Source: Candidatus Staskawiczbacteria bacterium
Lineage (GTDB): Bacteria; Patescibacteriota; Minisyncoccia; Minisyncoccales; Staskawiczbacteraceae
Assembly: GCA_026395195.1 (NCBI GenBank)
Contig: JAPLZD010000028.1
Span: 1-9,179, forward strand
Direction of reading: 5' to 3'
Length of the DNA: 9,179 nt
Part shown: in pieces, positions 1-6,026 of the stretch
Layout of the letters: each line of letters starts with the position of its first letter
Numbering within the stretch: position 1 is the first letter of the stretch
Made by a program: the position numbers and the translations under genes
The notes under the pieces: model-generated
Told to the model about the DNA's origin: nothing
The model's input: only the letters and a program-made list of their open reading frames with translations
Databases searched by the model: none

Positions 1-498
1 GAAGAATTTGGTTTAACAAATATTATTCCAATGGTCCCTTTTTGCAGAACTTTGGATGAAGGCAGAAAGGTTGTGCAGATTATGGCTGAAAACGGATTAA
101 AGCAAGGCGAAAACGGCCTGAAAATTTATGTCATGTGCGAAATTCCGGCAAATGTAATTTTGGCTGAAAAGTTTTTAGAAATTTTTGACGGGTTTTCAAT
201 TGGTTCAAACGATTTAACACAGCTTACCCTGGGGTTGGACAGGGACAATGCCAATTTATCTGCAATTGGAAATGAAAAGAACGATGCAGTAAAGGAGCTT
301 ATTGAAGAAGCTGTAAAAGTATGTCAAAATAACAATAAATACATCGGCATTTGCGGACAAGGCCCGAGTGATTTTCCGGACTTTGCCCAATTTTTAGTTG
401 AGCTGGGCATTGAATCGATTTCATTGAACCCCGATTCGGTCTTAAAAACTAAAATTGCTATTGCTGATACGGAGAAAAAAATTAAGAAAAATGTTTAA
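1..498 (+). CDS. ppsA: Phosphoenolpyruvate synthase, C-terminal part (5' end outside window)
   Basis: The frame is open from base 1 and gives 165 residues, the C-terminal PEP-binding TIM-barrel domain of PEP synthase (pyruvate, water dikinase). Family motifs seen in order: MCEIPANV, a stretch FDGFSIGSNDLTQLTLGLDRD, and YIGICGQGPSD, whose Cys (about residue 118 of the fragment) matches the active-site cysteine of PEP-utilising enzymes. It closely follows what I recall of the E. coli PpsA C-terminus. The family makes PEP from pyruvate with ATP, giving AMP and phosphate, and in this operon probably works in gluconeogenesis or reversible PEP/pyruvate conversion. The phosphohistidine and ATP-grasp domains would lie upstream, outside the window. 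The stop TAA (496-498) overlaps the start of the next gene. Pyruvate phosphate dikinase shares this domain, but the details fit PpsA better. Confidence 0.93.
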   Translation, partial: EEFGLTNIIPMVPFCRTLDEGRKVVQIMAENGLKQGENGLKIYVMCEIPANVILAEKFLEIFDGFSIGSNDLTQLTLGLDRDNANLSAIGNEKNDAVKELIEEAVKVCQNNNKYIGICGQGPSDFPDFAQFLVELGIESISLNPDSVLKTKIAIADTEKKIKKNV

Positions 499-1519
499 TA
501 AAATGTACGATATTATAACTTTTGGGTCTGCGGCGCAGGACATTTACGTAAAATCAAAATCGTTCAAAATTTTAAATGATAATAAGGATTTTGTGACAGG
601 GCAGGGAATCTGCCTGCCTTTTGGTTCTAAAATTGATGTGCAGGACATTTTTTTCACTTCCGGGGGCGGGGGCGCAAATGTTGCTGCTACTTTTGCCAGG
701 CAGGGCTTTAAAACAGCTTATTGCGGGGCAATTGGAGTTGACATGGCGGGGTTGGAGCTTATTAGGGAATTGAAACACTTAAGAGTTGACGCCAAATTTA
801 TAGTAAAGAAAAAGGAAAAACACACTAACCAGTCAATTATTGTTTCTGCCGATGGCGACGACCGGACAATTTTGGTTTATAGAGGCGCGTCCGATTTATT
901 GTGCGACGAAGACATCCGTTGGAAAAAAATAAAAAAAACAAAATGGTTTTACTTAGCTCCGCTGGCTGATTCGTTGGCCGGCGTTTTCGAGAAGCTGATA
1001 AGTTTCGCCAAAGAAAATAACATAAAGGTTGCCTGCAATCCTTCAAAACAGCAATTGTCGATGAGCGAAGAGAAATTAAAAGATATTTTTTCTAAAATTG
1101 ATGTTTTATTTCTAAACCAGGAAGAAGCAGCTTATCTCACAAAAATCCCTTTTGAAAATGAAAATGAGATATTTAAAAAACTCGATGAAATTTGTCCGGG
1201 TATAGCTGTTATGACAAAAGGGGGAGATGGAGTGGTGGTTTCTGATGGCAAATATTTATATTCTGCTTTGCCAAATCCGGACAGAAAAATTGTTGATACA
1301 ACGGGCGCCGGCGATTCTTTCGGCTCAGGATTTTTGTCAGATTTTATCAGATATAATGGCGATATTGAGAGGGCAATTTCGCTCGGATTGGCAAACTCTG
1401 CGGCAAATTTGGCGGAAATTGGAGCTAAAACAGGCTTGCTGGATAAAAATTCAAAATTCGACAGAATTGCAGTCGCAAAACAGCTTTGCACAGAAAATAA
1501 TTTATGCTTACCAAAATAA
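491..1519 (+). CDS. PfkB/ribokinase-family carbohydrate kinase
   Basis: A 342-residue cytoplasmic kinase of the PfkB (ribokinase) superfamily. Seen: the N-terminal strand YDIITFGSAAQDIY, the glycine-rich substrate-side motif GGGGANVA (residues 58-65), NPS (183-185), LNQEEAAYL (208-216), TKGG (242-245) and the C-terminal signature DTTGAGDSFGSGF (269-281) with catalytic Asp275 and the GAGD anion hole. Length is normal for the family. Members phosphorylate ribose, fructose, fructose-6-phosphate, adenosine or other sugars; the substrate cannot be read from sequence. Sitting next to aldolase makes a 6-phosphofructokinase-like or hexose kinase role attractive, but that is inference. Start: ATG at 491 overlaps the ppsA stop by 8 bases; ATG at 503, just after the stop, gives MYDIITFGS and is an equally good choice. 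There is no Shine-Dalgarno for either. Confidence 0.9.
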   Translation: MFNKMYDIITFGSAAQDIYVKSKSFKILNDNKDFVTGQGICLPFGSKIDVQDIFFTSGGGGANVAATFARQGFKTAYCGAIGVDMAGLELIRELKHLRVDAKFIVKKKEKHTNQSIIVSADGDDRTILVYRGASDLLCDEDIRWKKIKKTKWFYLAPLADSLAGVFEKLISFAKENNIKVACNPSKQQLSMSEEKLKDIFSKIDVLFLNQEEAAYLTKIPFENENEIFKKLDEICPGIAVMTKGGDGVVVSDGKYLYSALPNPDRKIVDTTGAGDSFGSGFLSDFIRYNGDIERAISLGLANSAANLAEIGAKTGLLDKNSKFDRIAVAKQLCTENNLCLPK

Positions 1520-1523
1520 ATCT

Positions 1524-2393
1524 ATGAAGACATTAAAATATTATTTTGAGAGGGCGCAAGCGGAAAAATTTGCAATACCGCAGTTTAATTTTTCTGATTT
1601 CAGCCAAATGAAGGCAATTGTCAACAAATCCGCTGAATTAAAATCGCCAATAATTTTGGGGACTTCCGAAGGCGAAAGCAAATTTTTTGGCTTACAGGAA
1701 GCTGTGGCGTTGAGAGATGTTTTGCGAAAGAAGACGGGCTTGCCGATTTTTTTGAATTTGGACCACGGAAAATCATTTGAGTATCTAAAGCAGGCGATGG
1801 ATGCGGGCTATGATATGGTTCATTTCGATGGTTCAAAATTGCCATTGGAAGAAAATATAAAAATTACAAAAGAGGTTAAAAAACATGCTAAATGGAAGGG
1901 AATTTTGATTGAGGGAGAGGTTGGTAAATTGGGGACAGATTCGTCTACGCTTTATTCGGAAAAATTTGAAATAAAAGAAGAAGATTTGACAAAACCCGAA
2001 GAAGCGCAAAAATTCGTAAAAGAAACCAAAGTTGATTTGCTGGCAATCAGCATGGGAAATTTCCATGGCATTGAGATTTCCGGCATTGACCCAAATTTAA
2101 GATTAGATGTTTTGAAGGCTGCAAGAGAAAAAGTGCCGGATGTTTTATTTGTCTTGCACGGTGGCTCGGGTACGCCAGAAGAGGACATAAAAGAAGCTAT
2201 TAAATTGGGAATAGTAAAGATAAACATAAACACCGAATTAAGATTGGCTTTTTCGGGAAACTTGAGAAGATATTTGAAGGATAATTTAGAAGAGATTACG
2301 CCTTACAAATTTTTGCCAGATGCTATAAATTCAGTTGAAAAGGTTGTTGAGTCAAAGATAAAGCTATTTGACAGCGCGAATAAAATATACTAA
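1524..2393 (+). CDS. fba: Class II fructose-bisphosphate aldolase
   Basis: A 289-residue zinc-dependent class II aldolase, which splits or forms fructose-1,6-bisphosphate from dihydroxyacetone phosphate and glyceraldehyde-3-phosphate. Seen: FAIPQFNF at the N-terminus, LDHGKSFE with catalytic Asp80 and zinc ligand His81, FDGS (101-104), EGEVGKLGTD (130-139), NFHG with His181, LHGGSG with His212 and the phosphate-binding glycines, and KININTELR (232-240). The usual T-S/A-H-G around the second histidine is N-F-H-G here. Length is typical of the shorter class II subgroup that also includes tagatose-bisphosphate aldolases, so a tagatose substrate is possible. The start is ATG 1524, four bases after the kinase stop, and gives the expected N-terminus; the frame is open further upstream, but that part overlaps the kinase gene. 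No Shine-Dalgarno. Translation probably depends on coupling within the operon. Confidence 0.93.
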   Translation: MKTLKYYFERAQAEKFAIPQFNFSDFSQMKAIVNKSAELKSPIILGTSEGESKFFGLQEAVALRDVLRKKTGLPIFLNLDHGKSFEYLKQAMDAGYDMVHFDGSKLPLEENIKITKEVKKHAKWKGILIEGEVGKLGTDSSTLYSEKFEIKEEDLTKPEEAQKFVKETKVDLLAISMGNFHGIEISGIDPNLRLDVLKAAREKVPDVLFVLHGGSGTPEEDIKEAIKLGIVKININTELRLAFSGNLRRYLKDNLEEITPYKFLPDAINSVEKVVESKIKLFDSANKIY

Positions 2394-2405
2394 TATCTAA
2401 ACATT

Positions 2406-2618
2406 ATGCCTAAGATAAAACACGAAGTAGAAAAATGCATCGGATGCGGTTCGTGTGCGGCATTATGCCCGAAATATTTTGAAATGGCAGATAATGGAAA
2501 AGCCCACGTTATAGGATCAGCAACAGCCGAAATAGAAGAATTAGAAGTAAAAAAAACTGAGTGTGCAGAATCGGCCGCCGAGGCATGCCCGGCCCAATGC
2601 ATTCATATAGAAAAATAG
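2406..2618 (+). CDS. Ferredoxin, single [4Fe-4S] type
   Basis: A 70-residue soluble electron carrier. CIGCGSC followed by ALCP gives Cys11, Cys14, Cys17 and Cys21; further cysteines are Cys53, Cys61 (ACP) and Cys65. In Thermotoga-type single-cluster ferredoxins the ligands are the first three plus the last CP cysteine, and the remaining pair forms a disulfide. By that pattern Cys11/14/17/61 hold the cluster and Cys21-Cys53 could form the disulfide, with the same eight-residue step between the two C-terminal cysteines; Cys65 is extra. Compared with a 2x[4Fe-4S] ferredoxin the second CxxCxxC motif is absent. It lies 12 bases after the aldolase and one base before bL25. The redox partner is not visible in the window. 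No Shine-Dalgarno. Confidence 0.92.
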   Translation: MPKIKHEVEKCIGCGSCAALCPKYFEMADNGKAHVIGSATAEIEELEVKKTECAESAAEACPAQCIHIEK

Positions 2619-2619
2619 A

Positions 2620-3294
2620 ATGATAAAACTTAACGCAAAAATTAGAAAGGAGACCGGAAGGAAGGTCAGGACCTTAAAGAATTTAGGCAGAATACCTGCC
2701 GTGGTTTACGGTCACCAGATAAAAAATGTTTTACTTGATTTAGACGAAAAAGAATTTAAGAAAGTTTTTAAGTCAGCCGGTGAAAGCTCTTTAATTGAGC
2801 TTGATGTGGAAGGGGAGAAAGAAAAAAGGCCGGTTTTAGTGCACGACATGCAAAAAGATCCTGTTACAGACAAAGTGATTCACGTTGATTTTTTTCAGAC
2901 ATCATTAAAAGAGGAAGTAGAAGTAAAAGTTGCGCTGGTTTTTGAAGGAACATCTTTGGCCGTAAAAGAATTGGGCGGAACTTTGGTTAAAAACATCTCA
3001 GAGCTGGAGGTTAAGGCATTGCCGCAGAATTTACCGCACGAGATCAGGGTTTCAATAGATAGTTTAAACACATTTGAAGACCACATTTTAATTAAGGATT
3101 TGATTCTGTCCAAAGATGTAAAAATTTCCGCAAACCCAGACGAAATTGTCGCTTCGGTGTCGGCTCCGGCAAAAGTTGAAGAAGAATTGGCAAAAGAAAT
3201 TGAAGAAAAGGTTGAGGATGTAGAAAAAGTTGAGAAGGAAAAAAAGACCGAAGAAATTGTTGAGGAAGAAAAGCCAGTTGAGGAAAAAAAATAA
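2620..3294 (+). CDS. rplY: 50S ribosomal protein bL25, long (CTC/TL5) form
   Basis: A 224-residue 5S-rRNA-binding ribosomal protein with two domains and a charged tail. Residues 1 to about 92 are the L25 domain, with the hallmark GRIPAVVYG (23-31) and the block HDMQKDPVTDKVIHVDF (75-91). Residues of about 97-183 are the C-terminal beta domain of the general-stress-protein CTC family. Residues from about 185 to the end are a low-complexity Glu/Lys/Val tail. The ATG at 2620 begins one base after the ferredoxin stop. The gene closes the metabolic operon. A ribosomal protein downstream of glycolytic genes is unusual compared with model bacteria but common in shuffled, compact genomes. The end of the gene also holds the -35 element proposed for the next gene. 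Confidence 0.94.
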   Translation: MIKLNAKIRKETGRKVRTLKNLGRIPAVVYGHQIKNVLLDLDEKEFKKVFKSAGESSLIELDVEGEKEKRPVLVHDMQKDPVTDKVIHVDFFQTSLKEEVEVKVALVFEGTSLAVKELGGTLVKNISELEVKALPQNLPHEIRVSIDSLNTFEDHILIKDLILSKDVKISANPDEIVASVSAPAKVEEELAKEIEEKVEDVEKVEKEKKTEEIVEEEKPVEEKK

Positions 3295-3306
3295 TAAGGT
3301 TATAAT
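3278..3306 (+). promoter_or_regulatory. Sigma-70-type promoter for the lytic enzyme gene
   Basis: TTGAGG (3278-3283, inside the end of rplY), a 17-base spacer, and a perfect TATAAT (3301-3306). Counting seven bases downstream puts the transcription start at 3313, the A of the start codon, so the mRNA is predicted to be leaderless or nearly so. The start-site position is inferred from usual spacing, not observed. Confidence 0.65.
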
Positions 3307-3340
3307 AAAAACATGCTTAAGAAAAAAAATGCATGTTTTT
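3307..3340 (+). promoter_or_regulatory. Inverted repeat spanning the start codon
   Basis: AAAAACATGC (3307-3316) and GCATGTTTTT (3331-3340) are perfect 10-base arms around a 14-base loop; the left arm contains the ATG at 3313. A transcript entering from rplY could form the hairpin followed by T's, a weak terminator that would also hide the start codon. A transcript starting at 3313 would lack most of the left arm and escape. The symmetry is seen; the function is inferred. Confidence 0.4.
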
Positions 3341-4755
3341 TATTGCTGGCAGTTGTGCTAACAGGTTTGGCTGGTTTCGCCTGCCTGCCGGCAGGCAGGG
3401 CTTTAGCACAGACAGCTGATTTGGGAAGCCAGTGCGCTTCGGTTGCTGATTTAAGTACTGGGTGCCCCAATATGAGTTCGGCTGATTGTAAAATTTTTTT
3501 GCAAAAATGCGCCGATTATTACGACCAGCAAGCATCTGCCATTGCCAAAGATTTAACTAAAACAGCCCAGCAAAAAAGTACATTGTCTAGCGCTATTGCC
3601 CAGTTGAAAAAGAAAATTCAGGGTTTGGAAGCCGATATTAATCAGGGCAAGATAATGGTTAAGGACTTAAACATTCAAATTACCGATACAAAAGATTCAA
3701 TAGATAAAACAGCAGCCGACATACAAGATTCGCAGAATCAAATAGCCAATATTTTACAGTCGGTATATGAGGAGGACCAAAAACCGGCTTTTGTTATTTT
3801 GCTTGAAGGCGATCTTTCCAATTTTTTCAGCAATATGGTTTATTTGGAAAGCCTTAACTCAAAAGTTGGAGACCTGTTAGACAGCACCCAAAAATTGCAA
3901 ACTTATTTGCAGGGGCAGAAAGAAAAAATGGACGGGGAGGTAAGCCAGCTGCAAAAAACAATTACTTTACAAACCCTGCAAAAACAGGAAAATGAGCAAA
4001 ATAAAACACAGCAGGACCAATATCTAAAATTAACAGAGGCTCAATACCAGCAGCAATTGAAAGATAAAACCGACGCAGAGGCCAAGGCCGCTAAAATAAA
4101 AGCGATGCTTTTCCAAGTTGCGGGAGTTTCAAAGGCGCCGACCTTTGGCGAAGCGCTGGCGGTTGCGCAAAGCGCAGCTGCCCTTGTTAATATAAGGCCG
4201 GCATTTTTACTGGCAATTATCAGCCAGGAGTCTGCCATTGGCAGAAATGTCGGGCAGTGTGTATTAACAGACGCTACCACTGGCAACGGGAAAAAGATTT
4301 CTACGGGGGCCCCGATAATAAGAGTTATGAAGCCCACCAGAGACGTCCAGCCATTTATGCAAATTACAACGGCTTTAGGAAGAGACCCCTATGACACTCC
4401 GGTTTCCTGTTGGATACCAGCTTATGCGGGAGGAGCTCCAAGCGGCTGGGGCGGAGCAATGGGTCCTGCGCAATTTATCGCTTCAACATGGAATTTATTT
4501 GCTGACAGGTTGAAGGCCTTGCTTGGAACCACTGCAGACCCGTGGGGCATCAAAGATTCTTTCACGGCATCTGGCATGTATCTTGCAGATTTGGGAGCTT
4601 CTGCTCAGACAAGTTCTACGGAAAGCTCGGCAGCATCAAGATATTATGGCGGGTCTTCTGCTTATGCCAGATCTGTTATGTCTAGGGCATCGTGTATCCA
4701 AAGCTTTGTTGACAATGGGACAATGTCCACCTCCTGCCAAAACCTCATTTTTTAA
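3313..4755 (+). CDS. Secreted coiled-coil protein with lytic transglycosylase-like C-terminal domain
   Basis: 480 residues. Residues 1-32 look like a Sec signal peptide: MLKKK, a hydrophobic core, then ALA before QTADLG with probable cleavage after residue 32. Residues of about 65-265 are Gln/Lys/Asp-rich heptad-like helix, similar to the coiled-coil part of PcsB-type cell-wall hydrolases. From about 275 there is a lysozyme-fold region: FLLAIISQESAIG with Glu306 as the candidate catalytic acid, GAMGPAQFIASTW (381-393) as in MltB/SLT enzymes, and a late YYGG. The family cleaves the glycan strand of peptidoglycan; the coiled coil may hold it at the division site or keep it inactive. There are several Cys outside the signal peptide (41, 51, 59, 66, 316, 367, 461, 475), suggesting disulfides in an exported protein. 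An in-frame 20-bp palindrome encodes residues 23-29 of the signal peptide. The last 11 bases overlap the release factor gene on the other strand. Confidence 0.82.
   Translation: MLKKKNACFLLLAVVLTGLAGFACLPAGRALAQTADLGSQCASVADLSTGCPNMSSADCKIFLQKCADYYDQQASAIAKDLTKTAQQKSTLSSAIAQLKKKIQGLEADINQGKIMVKDLNIQITDTKDSIDKTAADIQDSQNQIANILQSVYEEDQKPAFVILLEGDLSNFFSNMVYLESLNSKVGDLLDSTQKLQTYLQGQKEKMDGEVSQLQKTITLQTLQKQENEQNKTQQDQYLKLTEAQYQQQLKDKTDAEAKAAKIKAMLFQVAGVSKAPTFGEALAVAQSAAALVNIRPAFLLAIISQESAIGRNVGQCVLTDATTGNGKKISTGAPIIRVMKPTRDVQPFMQITTALGRDPYDTPVSCWIPAYAGGAPSGWGGAMGPAQFIASTWNLFADRLKALLGTTADPWGIKDSFTASGMYLADLGASAQTSSTESSAASRYYGGSSAYARSVMSRASCIQSFVDNGTMSTSCQNLIF
3380..3399. repeat. Perfect 20-bp palindrome, dispersed repeat copy 1
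   Basis: CCTGCCTGCCGGCAGGCAGG is a perfect palindrome inside the signal-peptide coding part of the lytic enzyme gene, where it reads as A-C-L-P-A-G-R. Removing 21 bases here would leave a normal in-frame signal peptide (GLAGF followed by ALAQ). The same sequence recurs with one change at 8580-8599, and half of it at 6423-6435. Its GC content is far above that of its surroundings. Confidence 0.85.
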
Positions 4756-5545
4756 AGGCTTTGATAATTGGTTCTAAGTCGCCATTAACAATTGTTTCCA
4801 AATTGTGCCAGCTTTTTTCTATTCTGTGGTCGGTAATTCTGTTTTGCGGATAATTATATGTGCGAATTTTTTCAGACCGTTTTGCCCAGCCAATCTGGTC
4901 TCTTCTTTCTGTTGATAATTTTGATAAGTCAGTTTCTTCTTGTCTTTGCAAAAGTCGGGCCGCCAAAAGAGTCATGGCGGTTTCTTTATTCTGTTGCTGA
5001 TTTCTTTCTGACTGGCAGGTAACAACAAGCCCCGAAGGTTTGTGCACAATTCTAATTGCTGATTCTGTTTTGTTGACATATTGTCCGCCTGGGCCGGAAG
5101 ATTTATAAGTTGTAATTTCCAAATCAGCCGGAGAAATAATAAATTCTGTTTTTTTTGGTTTTAGTAAAACAGCAACAGTTGCAGTTGAAGTGTGAACCCT
5201 GCCTTGTTTTTCGGTTTTTGGAATTCTTTGCACTCGGTGCACCCCGCCTTCATTTTGCAATTCGTCGTAAACTCCAGCTCCGGACAATTCAAAAATTATT
5301 TCTTTATATCCGCCCACAGTTGAGTTATTTGAATCTAAAACTTTTTCTTTCCAGCCTTTTGTCTGGCCGTATCGCGAATACATTCTGTATAAATCCTTAG
5401 CAAAAAGTCCGGCTTCGTCGCCGCCCTGTCCCGCGCGTATTTCAATAATCGCCGACTGCTTTTCAGTTTTTTCTTCCCCTTCGGGAACATCTGGTTTATA
5501 ATTCTTCCAATCTTCTGCCGTAAATTTTGAGAAATCTTGTTCCAT
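4745..5545 (-). CDS. prfA: Peptide chain release factor 1-like protein lacking the N-terminal domain
   Basis: A 266-residue class I release factor. Domain 2 starts near residue 32 with IEIRAGQGGDEAGLFA. The RIPKTEKQGRVHTS segment carries PKT (109-111) at the place of the RF1-type P-x-T anticodon motif that reads UAA/UAG; RF2 would have SPF. GPGGQYVN holds the GGQ motif (153-155) that triggers peptidyl-tRNA hydrolysis, followed by the normal TYNYPQNRITDHRI region. RF1 is normally about 355-360 residues; here roughly 30 residues replace the first 100 or so, so the helical domain 1, which contacts the stalk base and RF3, is missing. The truncation is not a start-choice error: an in-frame TGA lies at 5560-5558, four codons before the ATG, and only about 87 bases separate the gene from the divergent ORF. 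The stop TGA is at 4747-4745. The motifs look functional. Confidence 0.88.
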   Translation of the reverse strand: MEQDFSKFTAEDWKNYKPDVPEGEEKTEKQSAIIEIRAGQGGDEAGLFAKDLYRMYSRYGQTKGWKEKVLDSNNSTVGGYKEIIFELSGAGVYDELQNEGGVHRVQRIPKTEKQGRVHTSTATVAVLLKPKKTEFIISPADLEITTYKSSGPGGQYVNKTESAIRIVHKPSGLVVTCQSERNQQQNKETAMTLLAARLLQRQEETDLSKLSTERRDQIGWAKRSEKIRTYNYPQNRITDHRIEKSWHNLETIVNGDLEPIIKAFKK

Positions 5546-5551
5546 TCCAAA

Positions 5552-5580
5552 ATAATATCATAAATCCTTGATTTTGAAAA
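5552..5580 (-). promoter_or_regulatory. Promoter for the release factor gene, predicted leaderless
   Basis: On the minus strand, TTTTCA (5580-5575), a 17-base spacer and TATTAT (5557-5552). Seven bases further is 5545, the A of the start codon, the same geometry as at 3313. No Shine-Dalgarno could fit upstream. The -35 region overlaps the proposed promoter of the divergent ORF, so the two may compete. Confidence 0.5.
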
Positions 5581-5596
5581 GATTAAATGGTAATTT
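5568..5596 (+). promoter_or_regulatory. Possible promoter for the 106-aa ORF
   Basis: TTGATT (5568-5573), a 17-base spacer, and TAATTT (5591-5596) preceded by TGG, an extended -10 signal. The match to consensus is only moderate. It overlaps the minus-strand release factor promoter and would give a leader of about 30 bases containing the Shine-Dalgarno. Confidence 0.35.
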
Positions 5597-5617
5597 AAAA
5601 TTGGTTTCTTTCACAAA

Positions 5618-5623
5618 AAGGAG
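5618..5623 (+). promoter_or_regulatory. Shine-Dalgarno sequence of the 106-aa ORF
   Basis: AAGGAG, eight bases before ATG 5632. It is the only strong, well-placed Shine-Dalgarno in this window; the other genes start without one. It supports both the reality and the start of this ORF. Confidence 0.75.
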
Positions 5624-5631
5624 AACTTCTG

Positions 5632-5952
5632 ATGAGTATGATGACCACTGAGGTCCGGGAATATATTGCCATATTGCACCAGTCGATACATGGCGACGAG
5701 GTAGCAGAAAGAGTTCACCAGAAGCTTTTAGCAGCTGGGCATAAAGATGACGACTTTGTCCCGCACTATTTTTTGACCGGCTTGCTTAACGAAGTGCTTC
5801 GCAAAAGAAGTATAGAAAAAGAGCAAAAGCAAGGTTGGTATCCAAAGCAGTTCAGCAGGCGCTCGTTAGAATTGCTAGAGCCAAACGTTCGCGAAGATCT
5901 TATTCGCCGATTTCCGGAACTGGCTCTTCTAGTCGAACAGCCTGCAAAATGA
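5632..5952 (+). CDS. Hypothetical 106-aa protein
   Basis: I do not recognise this protein. It is 106 residues, charged and probably mostly helical (for example GDEVAERVHQKLLAAGHKDD and NEVLRKRSIEKEQ), with no Cys, no membrane segment and no signal peptide, so it should be cytoplasmic. The C-terminal part (SRRSLELLEPNVREDLIRRF) could form amphipathic helices. Evidence that it is real: ATG 5632 eight bases after AAGGAG, a possible extended -10 promoter upstream, and a strong terminator 10 bases after the stop at 5950-5952. It is therefore monocistronic, unlike most genes here. Its base composition is less AT-rich than that of its neighbours, and together with the following structured RNA it may have arrived separately. 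A second ATG at 5638/5641 is possible, but 5632 fits the ribosome site best. A regulatory or RNA-binding role is conceivable but unsupported. Confidence 0.72.
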   Translation: MSMMTTEVREYIAILHQSIHGDEVAERVHQKLLAAGHKDDDFVPHYFLTGLLNEVLRKRSIEKEQKQGWYPKQFSRRSLELLEPNVREDLIRRFPELALLVEQPAK

Positions 5953-5962
5953 GATTGATCGG

Positions 5963-5994
5963 GGCGTTCGCGAATGCGGCACGCCATTTTTTTT
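5963..5994 (+). terminator. Intrinsic terminator of the 106-aa ORF
   Basis: GGCGT (5963-5967) pairs with ACGCC (5981-5985), and inside it CGC pairs with GCG around the loop GAAT. Eight T's follow at 5987-5994. It stands directly downstream of the ORF stop. Confidence 0.82.
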
Positions 5995-6020
5995 ACAAAA
6001 TTCTTGCTTTTGAAAATAGT
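5992..6020 (+). promoter_or_regulatory. Possible promoter of the structured RNA
   Basis: TTTACA (5992-5997), a 17-base spacer and AATAGT (6015-6020), predicting a start near 6027. A second reading is TTGAAA (6010-6015), 16 bases, TTTAGT (6032-6037), with a start near 6044. Neither -10 is good, so the promoter is tentative. Confidence 0.3.
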
Positions 6021-6026
6021 TTGTAG

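Noticed and set aside
455..490. TTG start for the sugar kinase inside ppsA
   Set aside because: It would add 12 lysine-rich residues not typical of the family; ATG 491 or 503 fits better.
1227..1523. A 99-codon upstream extension of the aldolase
   Set aside because: The extension lies in another frame of the kinase gene and does not resemble aldolase; the normal N-terminus begins at 1524.
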